A stretch of 64,000 bases of DNA, from assembly GCA_000708835.1 (NCBI GenBank), contig DF237001.1, positions 21,967 to 85,966 of the forward strand, given 5' to 3'. Below, piece by piece: positions 12,683 through 24,906 of this stretch. Position 1 is the first letter of the stretch, and each line of letters opens with the position of its first letter. A program made the translations under genes and the position numbers. The DNA is from Klebsormidium nitens (taxonomy: Eukaryota > Streptophyta > Klebsormidiophyceae > Klebsormidiales > Klebsormidiaceae). The notes under the pieces were generated by a model. The model saw nothing but the letters and a program-made list of their open reading frames with translations, made no database searches and had not been told where the DNA came from.

Positions 12683-13864
12683 TGCGAAGGCAGGCGGTCT
12701 TTATTGTGCTTTACGCGGGTTGTACTAGAGAGCAAGGTGTCTCTGCAGTATTGTGTGTGTGCGTTTCCGTTTGTAGTGTAATGCGCAGGGCGGGTTAGCG
12801 AGGAGGTATACAAATTGGTCTTGTAGGAGTGTTTGAGGGTGGTGAGAGTAATTTCGACTCGAAAGGGAATAATGTCTGGTGGGGCTTTGGTCAATGGATT
12901 TCTGAGTTATTGTTAGGTCTTCTTAGGAGAGACACGAAAGACACAACCAGCCCGTCTAGTTTGCATGCAATTGTTAGGTTTGGATGAAGTGGAGGGACGC
13001 GAGGCCACAACAATATGAGTGTGGTTCAAGGACAGAACGTACAACTCAACAGTGACTTGTAAGTCTAGTAGGGAGTGGATGATAAAGCCTGTTATACGTA
13101 TCCACCTCTGAACGCTGGCTTTGGATAGGATCATTGCCACATTAGTAATCTAGTATCCATTAGGGACTCTCTCTCTATTGGGACTCGAGATTCTTGGAAC
13201 ATCACTGTGACTAGTGCGGTCGATGCATGGGGAGATAGCTTTCAACTGTTGGGGGTACCTACAACGAGCTTAGCATATGATGCTAGAAATAGCTGCTGTG
13301 TAGTGCAACAACCCAGGCCTTAATAGCTATTGTTAGCACCCAGGCTCGATATCCGATTATTATTTGTCTAGTGATCATTAGGCCGGGACACGTTTGGAAA
13401 TCTGTTAGACTCGTTGAATTCGACTTTGTCGATCTGGTCAACCAGACAATGTCTAGGATATCAGATGTCGTTCTGGGCATCCATGCTCTGTTTGCAATTT
13501 GTGCGATGCGAGAGGCCCTTGTCGGAAGTGGCGCTCAACTTATGTGCCAGGACTTGGCACCCATACAGGTTTCAAGTCGATGTACCCACCCGTAATTTGC
13601 ATGACATCAATGGCCATTGCCTTAATGCACACCTAGTACGGACCTAGCTGCGCATGGCAATATATTTTTAGCAGATCATGCGTTCAAAAGATGATCGTAT
13701 AACCTGTATACGAAATATAAACTCAATGACAAGTTGCACATGTGGATCCGTACGTTGACGTACTTCTATATGAATTGGTACGCGCCCCTATAGTGCCTAC
13801 ACTAATGCACGCGTTCGGCTTCACAGTTATTGCAATTGCGAAGTTTGGATCGATCGCACCGACT
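12683..13864. other. no gene recognised; 3' flank of MYB gene
   Basis: AT-richer sequence with only short chance frames; presumably the MYB 3' UTR and terminator, then intergenic DNA. Confidence 0.5.
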
Positions 13865-14790
13865 CACAGGCCCTTTATATGAGGTTGCGGCCANNNNNNN
13901 NNNNNNNNNNNNNNNNNNNNNNNNNNNNNNNNNNNNNNNNNNNNNNNNNNNNNNNNNNNNNNNNNNNNNNNNNNNNNNNNNNNNNNNNNNNNNNNNNNNN
14001 NNNNNNNNNNNNNNNNNNNNNNNNNNNNNNNNNNNNNNNNNNNNNNNNNNNNNNNNNNNNNNNNNNNNNNNNNNNNNNNNNNNNNNNNNNNNNNNNNNNN
14101 NNNNNNNNNNNNNNNNNNNNNNNNNNNNNNNNNNNNNNNNNNNNNNNNNNNNNNNNNNNNNNNNNNNNNNNNNNNNNNNNNNNNNNNNNNNNNNNNNNNN
14201 NNNNNNNNNNNNNNNNNNNNNNNNNNNNNNNNNNNNNNNNNNNNNNNNNNNNNNNNNNNNNNNNNNNNNNNNNNNNNNNNNNNNNNNNNNNNNNNNNNNN
14301 NNNNNNNNNNNNNNNNNNNNNNNNNNNNNNNNNNNNNNNNNNNNNNNNNNNNNNNNNNNNNNNNNNNNNNNNNNNNNNNNNNNNNNNNNNNNNNNNNNNN
14401 NNNNNNNNNNNNNNNNNNNNNNNNNNNNNNNNNNNNNNNNNNNNNNNNNNNNNNNNNNNNNNNNNNNNNNNNNNNNNNNNNNNNNNNNNNNNNNNNNNNN
14501 NNNNNNNNNNNNNNNNNNNNNNNNNNNNNNNNNNNNNNNNNNNNNNNNNNNNNNNNNNNNNNNNNNNNNNNNNNNNNNNNNNNNNNNNNNNNNNNNNNNN
14601 NNNNNNNNNNNNNNNNNNNNNNNNNNNNNNNNNNNNNNNNNNNNNNNNNNNNNNNNNNNNNNNNNNNNNNNNNNNNNNNNNNNNNNNNNNNNNNNNNNNN
14701 NNNNNNNNNNNNNNNNNNNNNNNNNNNNNNNNNNNNNNNNNNNNNNNNNNNNNNNNNNNNNCGGCCGCGACCTCATATAACGGGCCTGTG
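13865..14790. repeat. inverted repeat flanking an assembly gap
   Basis: 13865-13893 and 14762-14790 are inverted copies matching at 26 of 29 bases (outer end CACAGGCCC, inner end GCGGCC). They sit immediately at both edges of the 868-base N run (13894-14761). Either the gap hides an element with these terminal inverted repeats, or the arms belong to a larger palindrome that defeated assembly. No target-site duplication is evident outside the arms. Confidence 0.7.
13894..14761. other. assembly gap (N)
   Basis: 868 undetermined bases. Frames that appear to cross it on either strand are artefacts. Confidence 0.99.
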
Positions 14791-15226
14791 CTTGGATAGG
14801 TCCTACGCTTTGTTCTGCAGTACTACAAGTACACATTGAACAAGCTGCGCAGACATAGCCGCGGGCCATGCGAACAAGGCTAGTTACTTGAAAACATAAG
14901 TTGCAGGCTCCATTGAGGATCAGACTCATCGTGGCAGCCGTGTCCAGAAGTAGCGCGCTAGTATGTTGCAAGTCCGTCCGGAAATTGAAACGTTGAACGT
15001 GACGGATCTTCTTGGAAGCTCCGATCACAGGCAGACTTTATAAGGAACGCTGCGCCCGACTTTGGAACTCTCGATTGAGAAGTTGCAATGTAGCTGGGCA
15101 TGATGTTGCCCGACCAAGAAACTACCGGCCGGGTCTTGCGACACTCGAAGTCTCATATAAGCGGCATGTCAGTAGCACAAACAACCACTTGTTAATAGCA
15201 ATCACGAATGCCCAAGAATTCGATCG
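14791..15226. other. no gene recognised
   Basis: Short non-coding interval between the gap and the stop codon of the NamZ-like gene; probably that gene's 3' flank. Confidence 0.5.
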
Positions 15227-18200
15227 TCATTTCTGATAAAGTGTGTGCTTCTGTCTGAGGATAGCGAACCACGTCAAATCATCGTGCCAGCTTGCCGCTA
15301 TTTGGTCCACTGACTCTCCGCGGTCAAGCATTTGCCGGACGTGAGAGTTTCCAACCAATTTGTCGAGCCAATAGGACCCTCCGTCGCATCGCCATGCAAA
15401 ATGGGTCGGGTAGAGTTGCTTGAGGAGAAGGAGCAAGTTGAGACCGACCCGTAGCGAATTGTACTCTTGAGGTTGTTGCACGTACAACTGCAAAAGCAAA
15501 AAATAGGGACGCAGTTAGCAGCAGGGTTTGGGCGAAAAGAAGTCAGGCATTGCAAAAAGAATTGGGAAGATGTGTGGGTAAGGAGCAAGGGGTGAGAAGG
15601 AGAACAGAAAGCAAGACGAGAGATGAATGAGAACGAAGAAGAGAAACGCCTAAAAAGTAGGATCCAGTCTGGGCGCAAAGACCCCAATCTGACAGAAAAG
15701 ATTTCGTACCTGAAGCGTACTGCACGAGTACTGTACCGAGATCGACATCTTAAATGCTGACCATTCGCCGAACAACGCTGACCAAGAACGGGCTGAGAAT
15801 AGAGACCTTCTAAAACATAACTGTATCGGCAAACAGCACAAAGAACTAGACTTTGAGCGTTTACACTTCGTTACAGTAGGCCCCGCAACATCGATCACAG
15901 CGTTTCTGAAGCAGTCGACGTCCCGCAGGGGGTCCGTTTCCCGCGCACCTGGACCCCCCCGCACATCTTCCCCGCGTGCTTGCTGGACGTCGGGGTGAAG
16001 TAGGCCTCCCTAAAGAGTACGCCCGGCCAGCCTGCAGCGCGGGCTTCCCGAGAAAAGCGGAAGTCGACCCAGGGCGCTCCTATCTGCAGCGAAGGAGGAT
16101 GCAACGTTTCAAAATGGTATCAGCCGCACGGAAAAGCAAGGAGTGAAAACAAAGCTGTACAAGAATTTAAGAGCAACGAGCGTACACTATCGCCAGGAAT
16201 TTGCCGAGCTGATGGTATCGCTTCGGCCGTCTTGCGGGAACCCTTGATTGGTGACGAACACGCCCGGCGGAAAGGAGGGAGAGATAATTCTAGGAAGTGA
16301 AAGTTCAATCATCACACCAGAATTTTGACACGAGCGTGGCGTCGTTCCGAACCAAGGAACCGACACAAACGGAATCGAAACGGGCCTTCGTTTGCTTCCA
16401 AAGCACCCGACGAACAATGTAAAAGCGGCTCGCTTCCAGACTACTCTAGACGTGCTCCAGTCACGTTTATCTTCCTGTGCCGCTGGTCGAATAGGAACTT
16501 CATCTAGAGTCGACACGTGTCCTATCGAGCGGTTTGGCTTCCTGAACAAAGGGACTCACTAGACTGACGCAAATTATCTTCCACAAAAGTCAGCATTGCA
16601 ACGCGGTCGGAAAAGAGTGACCAGACGATATGGTCGAGGGAGGGAAAGTGGACACAGATCTGAGACAAGACGCTACTGTCTTTTCTTAGACGTGAGAATT
16701 CTGACAACACGATATTTGCGATTGTACAAAGGAAACGGCGCACCTGTTCGAACGGGAGAGTCGTCCCGCGCCCCTCTGACAGGTTCGTACCCTGCAAACG
16801 AGATACGGGAGAGAGGAATGAAAAACATAACTTCTAGATTGGGAAGAGTAGATCTAGGAGTTTGGCATGAAAGCCTGGAATCTCTAGGTGTGGAAAACGT
16901 GTAAATCGAGGGGCCTGGACAGGTTGCGGTTCCTCAGGTTCGGGTTTTGTTGTGGCATTCCCAAATCTAGCTATTAGTTCTATTGTACCTAGTCTTTCAA
17001 CTTTTGGACTCACACTGTGGACTTAAGAGCCGCGCTTGGTGATAGAGGTCGAGGTTCTCAACCGAATCCAAGGAGGAGTTGCCAACGAAGCGAAAGGAAA
17101 TCGATCATATGAAAGTGGACGGGAGGCCGAAATAGCGTGGCGGCAAGCTTTTCCCATCCAAAGGTCCCAACAAAGACGGTGTCCACATCTCGAGTAGGGG
17201 AACTTGTTCGAACGTGGGCTCTCAACTCAAGACCTTCTGGAGCCGACGGAGGCTCGAAGAAAGCAAATGATTCACACGCGGGACACTGAAGATCTTGATG
17301 GTGGTTATGCAATTCAGAATGACAAGACTTGTTGCGAGTCATAGTAAAACACGCAAAAGGAAACGAGAGTTCGAAGGTGATATTTGCGGTAACGGGACAA
17401 CCCGCAGAAGCCAATTGAACACCTCATTAGGGGAAGGAGTAAGAACGGAGATGGAGCGGCAGCGCTGAAGCAGATACGACGGGTTTTGCAAGACTTTAAA
17501 AAACCAACAAGGTTCAAAAAGAGGCCAGAATGTTTTCTAGACACAACGAAAAGGCCCGATGACGCCGACAACGTTCGTCTGAGTCTAAAGACCGTGGTTT
17601 GGGGCTTGTGACAAGAAATGTTCTAGTATCGGAGCCGGAAGATGCTCCAGTCCACCTCCGTGAGAGGAGCACCTGCTGCAAGGAGGGACCATCAAGCGGA
17701 GAAGGAGGGGACAAAGAGAGGGCGGGGAGAAGGAAAGAACTTTCGCACAACAATGGAGACAAAAGTGCACAACGCAAATCACCAAAAAAAGTGATCTTAC
17801 ACGAACAGGCAATGATCCTTGCCAAAGGACGGAGAGAGGAAGGGGGCGAAGGAGGGGAACAACATGAATAGCAGGGAATGTGCAAGCGTGAAGATAAGAA
17901 AAGAAGTAAATAAACGGGAATAAAAAAATAGGTCTCACCTCGAAGAGGCCCGTTCCTCCGTAGACGAGCGCGGTGGCTGGGGTGGGCATGCCGGGCGAGG
18001 GGGGGACCCAGGGAAGGCCGGTCTCGGAGAAACACGTGGCGCGCGACCACTGGTCCATCTTGACTACCTCCAAATTGGCCTGTGCGAAGAGAATTGAGAT
18101 TGGATTTGCAAGGCGCCCACGGCTGGATAATCTAAAAAAGCGAGAAGTAGAAAGCTGCCCAGGAAACGCTTGACAGGTCCTACACTTGCGCTCCACAGAT

Positions 18201-21200
18201 GCGGCGATCTCAAGTGCCGCTTCCGATGAACGGATCCCTTCTTGCGGAACGCACCTTGCCATCCAGTCGAGCAAGGATCTGAAAGTATTCCCTTCCCTTT
18301 CAAAGTCGATCGTCAACCCAATCAATTAACCGAAATACTTTTTGAAGTGCTAGTCGCGAACAGGACTCTATGGAAGCAGTGACAAACTGCTGGGGTATTC
18401 GGGTGTGGAGAGACCAAAATTACAGGCAAATGAGGGAGGTTGACCGCAGCACTAAGACCGCTTACGGGAAAGGCGAACTTACTTTCCCTTCGCCCGCAGG
18501 CACTCTTGAACACCCCTGCCGAAGGTTTAATAACCGACAAACCACGCTTAGCCCTCTGAAAGAGACGCAACGCGCGAGTAGGCCATGAAAGTCTCGAAAT
18601 AGGTGGCTCACTTGCCTGCCGCCCGCGTCCCCCGGGACGAACTCCTCGTTGAACAGCTGCGCGAGTTCGCCCATCGTGCACCCGTGGAGGAGCGGGATCG
18701 CCTGACGGAACAAGAACCGGCACCCGCCGTGAGTCGTCAATCATACTTGTCGAAGCACGGCAGACATCGTGACGTGTTCCCTCAAAAGTATCACAGAACG
18801 ATTGTGTAACGAGGCGTATCGATGGTCGGCATCTGCTAAAGCTCCTGAGCATGCAAATGAGGAAATAAATCCCCGATGTCTACGATCGCAAGAAATCGAT
18901 AGCCTGGACGCGAGGTCAGAAATGAATGGGATTGTTGTATGGGCGGCTCGGACTTCCGGTTTGTGAGCCGAGCAAGTAAGAAACTCTGCCCACCAACCTG
19001 AGGCCGGAACGGAACAAACTCCCAAATGCGCCCGGCCCAGGCTTTTAGAACACGTCCACAGTCTGAAGGAAAACAAGTTTCTTCCCAAGCGAACGAGGTC
19101 GCGTTCTAAATTTAACACCGCACGGCAGTGACGTGTACACAAGCCCTCCTGATCGGAAACACCAGCATCGTGAGATTGACACCGATCTTTCCATCCGTTT
19201 TGGGGGTAGAAGTCAACAGCGACCGTCCCGGATTGATTGGAGACGCTTTCTGAAAGGACGAAGATAAGAGGCAGTCCGTGACATTACAAAGATACGATAA
19301 CACCGAAAGAAGGGAAGAAAGTGGCACGCGATGGATAGAGACGAACTTTACTGAAGAGCGAAGAACGCGTCAACAAGAAGAGAGGGTCCAGCAGAAAATG
19401 ACGAACGCAGAGAACGCAGAGCAAACGAAGGAGATGCGAAGCCTCAGGAATCCAAAAGCAAGCAGGAGATTCTTAAAAGCAAGATGAGGGTCACGTCGAA
19501 TTTGCAAGATATCAGGGAAGATCACGATCAGGAAATTGTTGAAAAGATCTCCTGAAGAGAACACTTGCCTTTCTGCCAACGAACGATGCGAACTCTTTCT
19601 CCATCAGGGGGCCATCCACCAAAACCCCGCCAATGGGATTCGGACGGTCCGCAACAATAAACTTGATGGGTTCGGACGCCAGAGCCGCTGCGACCAGGCA
19701 GTCGTACAGCGTCCAGATGTACGTGTAGAAGCGGACCTGGACGAGGGAAGAGCGTATGATAAGGGCGATGCGCTTGTGGAAAGTGCGGCCTGGTTCTGAG
19801 TGAATTATGAGCTTTTGAGTGGATTTGCAAACACGCCGTTTATAGAATTGACCACCTATTCGCAGGCAAGAGAGAGCACCACGGACCTTACATGTTTGAT
19901 ATGCACAGGGGGCCTAGACATCGCAACATTTTCGAACAGCATCGGTGAAAGATTGAGATCTCGCCAGCATCAAACTTAAAGAGGGCAAACACATCCATTT
20001 ATTCGGGCCCCGACAGATGCGTTTCACGCCGAAGTGAAGTGCCCAACCTTTATCGCCAAGATATGGGATGTAAGTGAAAAGCCAATACTTCCACAAGAAA
20101 AGTATGAACTCATTTGCACGTGCTGGCCAGCTGACATTGCAAGACGTGTATGGCATCAGCGTACAACGTGCAAGCATATTGCTCCGAACTTTCACCTCGA
20201 CGATGCAGACATAAACAGCGCTCGCTCAACTCTCGTTGCTTCCTGATGGAGTTTCTAGATCTGAAGGACCCAACTTGGGAAGATTTGAAGGCTACCGGTC
20301 ATAGCATTGCCTGCCGTTACACTGACGTCTTGCTTTAGCAGCATTCCGCTTTTGCAGTTCGTTCCTACCATTTCTCACTTTCGGATAGATTCAAACACCC
20401 TTTCTGAAGACATCAAGTCATGCCTAAAAGTCCACAAGGATTTCTCTCCGTTAGAACCAGACAGGATTCCAAGAGAGAACGGATCTAATGGGCCCACAAA
20501 ACGCCGACTTACCCCGACGTCTTGCATGTCAAAGAGGAGGCAATCAACTCCGGCTTCCGCAAAGGTCTCTGAGATGCGTCGACTGTTCTTCTGGTACAGA
20601 TCGTACACCGGAAGGCCCGTCCGAGCGTCTGTGTACTTGCTCTGAGAAGCGCCCGCCTGTAGGACCACGTGGCATGGTTAACAGCGGGTTAAGCAGGAAA
20701 GAGAAAGAATTATTTAAGCAGTAGGAAAGTGGTGTGTTTGAGCAGTACTTCGACAGACTGTGGGTTAAGGCAGCAGGCAAAAAGCGGCCCAAGCCCGTTA
20801 CGACCTCAATTTGATATTAGATCCAGTTGAGGCTTCCAAGCTACGCCTCTGCGGTTAAGGCCCCGGGCTGCTAGTGCTGCGCCCCTTTCGCAGCCGGTTT
20901 GCTTTCTCATCGTTCTCGGCTTTAACGAGTTCGTTCTTCCAGTGAAAGAGAAAGGCAGTGCAACGTGGTACCGTCTCAGCTCCTGCCCTGCGGATTCATA
21001 ACATGAATTCTCCACGTTCGCATTAGGTCCAACCCCTGTTAAGTATTTTGGCGATCTGCCAGTTCTCAGCATTCCCCAGGCGTGCTGCCATCGTTGACCC
21101 AGGTTTAGCAGCAAAGGACCACCAAAGGTCGAAGGCAAATGAGGAGTAGAGAAGTTGATACTAGAAGGCAGAGCACAACTAGTGTCGAGCAGTTTGAAGT

Positions 21201-22261
21201 TGAGCACGTTGTGACTCTTGATATGAAGAAGGCACTGGAAAACGACATGCAGACGAATCTGCTTTCCAGCTTTTGCCCTTTTTTCTTCTACTCCACCAAA
21301 TACATCTAACTTTCTAAGCTGATTGTCCCCGTCCCTTTCACTTCCTTCAATCCCAACCTCAGAGTCTGGCGGTTGTTCGTAAGCAGGATAATGTCGATCA
21401 TGATCCTATTTCTGGGTCCGAAGAACGTTCACCTGCGCGGCGCCTCTGAATCCATGCTCGGGGCCAAAGACCGCCCGCAGATTGACACCGGGGGCTTCGT
21501 GCAGAACGTCCACCTGCCAGAAAGAGGAGTGGTGTCAATGCCAAGGAATCTACAATGTCATGGTGACGTGTTGACCAACTGTTTGATTGAGCTTTGTTGG
21601 TCACAATCACAGCTAAGAAGGGGTTATCTGCAATGCTCGAGCACATGGCCAGCTGTTTTTGATGAATAGACACATGTCCGCAACCAGCTTCTTCTTGCTG
21701 GTCTTTCTGGGGCTTCCATGTCTAGATAATCACAGTAGTGAATGAAGTAGAGTTTTCTGAACATTATTTCAATCACTTCAGCACGAATTTGATGTGGCTT
21801 ACTTTGGGTCAGAAGAAGAGCACCAGATTATTTGGAATAAGGATGGAAGCAAAGGCCCATTGAAAAGTAGAGGGGGATACTTCTGTCATTTAAAAGTCCT
21901 CTGGTTAGTCAGAACAGCCAACTACTAACTGGTCACTCTTTTGAGTTCAACTGTGTCAAGATAGAAACACCAGGTGCTTTCGGGCAAAGGTGTTCCACTT
22001 TCGAGCACCGCTCTTGCAAAATATTGGAGCTCAGCTCGGTTGCATAGGTTTCAAGCAAGCAATCATCATCACTCACACTCCGTCTCCAAAGCCCATCCTC
22101 ACCAGGTGGCGCAAGTCTGGAAAAACTCCCGATGCATTCGTCAGAACACCCACTTTGTGACCCCGCAACTGGTCCCATGCATTCTCCTCCATCATTTCAA
22201 TCCCAGGCCTGACCCGGGGTGGTACATCGTTCCCTGCGCCTGGGGGGTGAGAATTGCCCAT
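15227..22261 (-). CDS. DUF1343 / NamZ-like exo-beta-N-acetylmuramidase (GH171)
   Basis: Nine exons on the minus strand, all in phase 0: 22261-22103, 21513-21433, 20656-20513, 19736-19569, 18701-18612, 18079-17939, 16791-16744, 16083-15949, 15487-15227. They encode 408 aa, the usual size of the family. Family blocks appear in order: VLTNASG, FGPEHGFRG (residues about 69-77), TGLPVY, FDMQDVG, VRFYTY, ADRPNPIGG, ETGLPWVPPSP, GTNLSEGRGTT, IGAPW, YFTPTSSKHAG, CGGVQ. In bacteria NamZ releases N-acetylmuramic acid from the non-reducing end of peptidoglycan fragments; I do not assign catalytic residues here. The start ATG is preceded in frame by TGA two codons upstream. No signal or transit peptide is evident, so a cytosolic product is likeliest unless a 5' exon was missed. 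Intron 4 has a GC donor (AAG|gcaagt). Eight introns make bacterial contamination very unlikely. Confidence 0.93.
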
Positions 22262-22708
22262 CGCTCAGATTCGCAGAGCATCTGAGCTTCTGTCGAGGAC
22301 GCAGACGCGGCGCCGCAGGGCTTCAGAACAGCATACATCAAGGGACAAGCTTGTAAGTGCTTGTACAACGCTGTCCGCAAGCGCCAAGAGGGAGGAAAGC
22401 TAGGCGGAGAACATACGAATAGGCTTTCCACTCCTACTACTAGCTACTGAGCTACTGCATGTGAACTTGAAACTCGGCAACGCGCGCGCTTCGGCCTGAC
22501 GGCGTCGGAGGCCCGGCGGCGGGCCGGACGCACGCACGGTAACTTTGGAGGGAGTGTCCATCCTCTATACGGTGACTCGGAAGGCACCATTGGCATGTTC
22601 CGCAGCTTGCTGTCTTGCTGTATTTAAGCGAAAAGGCCGAAAGGCCTGGCGCATTCGGTCGTTCTTGTCTTTCTGCTTCCCTTTAAAGGAGCTGATTGGT
22701 TGTGTGCA
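22262..22708. promoter_or_regulatory. divergent promoter region
   Basis: 447 bp separate the start codons of the NamZ-like gene (minus) and the small IQ-motif gene (plus). It holds a GC-rich block (22480-22540) and a TATTTAA at 22620-22626 that could serve the plus-strand gene. No experimental signal is implied. Confidence 0.4.
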
Positions 22709-23762
22709 ATGCATTATTTCAATGAGCCACGTGAGCCTGCAGCCTGCAACATAGCCATCAGCTTGTGCGAAGCTGGCCTAGAACCGACGGAGCAGATATT
22801 TGAGGGTGTGTTCTTCGATGAGCTTATACTCGTTGTAAAATTGATGCTGAAGAATGTCAAGGAGGCTGCAGCAAGGAAGTTGGGCTCTTATGCAACCCGG
22901 CATAAGCCGCGAGCTGCCCGCACAAAGAGACTGGTAAGGAAGCGCGGCCTATGTTCAATCCAGAGCACAATTATCGAAGTAGCCTAGCGTCTGCTCATCG
23001 GCAGCATTGCGTACGTTTGTTTGGCTACACTGGTAGGTGCTGCAAAATGATTCTCGTCAGATCGGCTGCACAAAGCTTCAATGGATTGATTTATCTGAGG
23101 TGATAACGTGGGACATATTGATTGCACAAGCTGAGACCCTCCTGAGTCCTGACCGCTCTGGACCATCTGGCTAGGTCATGAGCTCAGTTTTACGCCCCTT
23201 CATTTAAGACCAGACATTCAGCTCATGGAAGTCTGCAGAATTCCTGGTGAAAACTGCTGGCTGTTTGAGCTTAAGTGACTGTAAGCCGCCCAATGGCCCG
23301 ACATCGAGGGTTGGCGAACTGCTTTCAAGCAAAGCACACAATTTTCCCATGCAGGTCTCTGCCTGGTTCACAAGACTCAACCGTGACATTATTGAGCGTA
23401 ATGGCACCCCAGTCCGCTTTCATGAACGCATTCAAGAGTGGGGAAGATCAGGCATGCCAGCGGCCCTCAGGGAGATGGGTCGCGACATTGTAGAAGATGG
23501 CCCACAGACGGTGCAAACAGTAGCCTTGGCTCTCCGGGAGAGCGTAACAGCTGCCCGGCCCCTGATGCAGAATGCAATAGAAGGGTACATACAATGGCTA
23601 GAGCTTCCCGGACAGGTTTGCATCATCCAGAGAGCATTCAGAGCATACCGTAAGCGCAGATTGACATTTTACGTCATCATTGCGACAGCCCGGATTCCAC
23701 GAGAGGTGCAGGAAGTGATCCTGAAGAAGGTCTTGCAGGCGTTTCGTTACATCCAATTTTAG
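22709..23762 (+). CDS. small two-exon gene with an IQ-like motif
   Basis: Exons 22709-22933 and 23355-23762 join in phase 0 (CTG|gtaagg ... gcag|GTC) to give about 210 aa. Exon 1 is hydrophobic then basic, ending in an Arg/Lys-rich stretch. Exon 2 has an amphipathic helical region followed by IQRAFRAYRKRR, which matches the IQ calmodulin-binding pattern (IQ...R....R). I do not recognise the family; a calmodulin-binding role is inferred from the motif alone. The start codon is uncertain: the frame is open slightly upstream of the ATG at 22709. It is head to head with the NamZ-like gene and convergent with the aldehyde oxidase gene. Confidence 0.5.
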
Positions 23763-24906
23763 CACTCCAATGAGGACGCTTCTGGCGACGCTTATTGTTT
23801 ACAAGGAAGCAACAATGACGTACTTGGATCATTTATACCACATGCCAGCTATTTCAACGATCAACTTTCAATGGGAAAATGACATGACGCGTGTTCAGCA
23901 ACATTCATCCGGTCAAGTACATTGCACATGTGCCTGATGGCAAGAAGTTCTTTTACATGTTGAATGGAGTTACTATCAAATCGCAGCAAATGGAAGCCAG
24001 TGAACGAGTCCGCATGCAATCTGTGAACACATCAGTCTCCGCATATCCGAAGCAACCATTGAATTTCGAAGTGCGTCGAATGCCTGATTCAGCACGTCGC
24101 GGCGGCGTCGTACTCAGTGTGCTAATTAATGCATGGCAAAGTACGATAAGAAAGACTGCTGTTCGGCTAACCCCCTCCTGACCAGGCTTCAGTCAAAATC
24201 GTTTTGTTCAATGGAATTCCGATCACCTACGTGTTGCCTTCAGGCTTCGAAGGCTGCTATCGTTGCAAGCATGGCGTGCGTGATTTGTAATTGAAGACTA
24301 TCTCATGTCGAGTCCGTTGATCTGTTGTCTGCTATATGGCTCCCAAGCCTCTTGGACCCACCTTCAACCTTTAGATTGTACATTGTCTGAGGAGCCAAGA
24401 AGCTGAGTGGTGGTAAGTGTTGGACGAATGACACCGAGTCTTTCCAAGGAAATCCTTGGACTTTGCGATATGTACATAGTTAAACAGGGCCGCGAGCGTG
24501 CCCCCACTGTACTGATACCCTTTGCTTCGCTTGCCTACGTATGACTATGGAAGTTCGATCCACTATCAGCTTCTATTGCGCGTTGTGTAATCAATATGAT
24601 ACTTAAGCTTCGTTGGGAGCGAAGCTTACTCGTTCCGAAGCTCTTTAGAGGTAGGCGACCAGAGTAAGAAGTGACCCGTCGCGCTAATGCTTATGTATTC
24701 ATTTGCCTCCAGGTAATCTGCCAAAAAGCGCAAGCCTTTCACGCGAGTCGTATGGACAATTGACCTTTGACACTATGTACACGACCACCTATTTTCGACC
24801 AGCTTTGAACGCTTTGCGGTAATGGCCCCAGAGACGGTTCCCTTTTCCAGTGGCACATCTAACCATTGACCCCCTACGTTTGTGTTCATTTCTAGCGTCG
24901 CTTCTG
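23763..24906. other. convergent intergenic region, nothing recognised
   Basis: Lies between two convergent stop codons; presumably both 3' UTRs. Frames here are short and have no family resemblance. Confidence 0.5.

Noticed and set aside
13802-15028. Long open frames on both strands across the N gap
   Set aside because: Most codons are N; the apparent openness is an artefact of undetermined bases.
17514-18325. Long minus-strand frames continuing past NamZ exon 6
   Set aside because: Only the 47 codons between the splice sites match the family; the rest is intron read-through.
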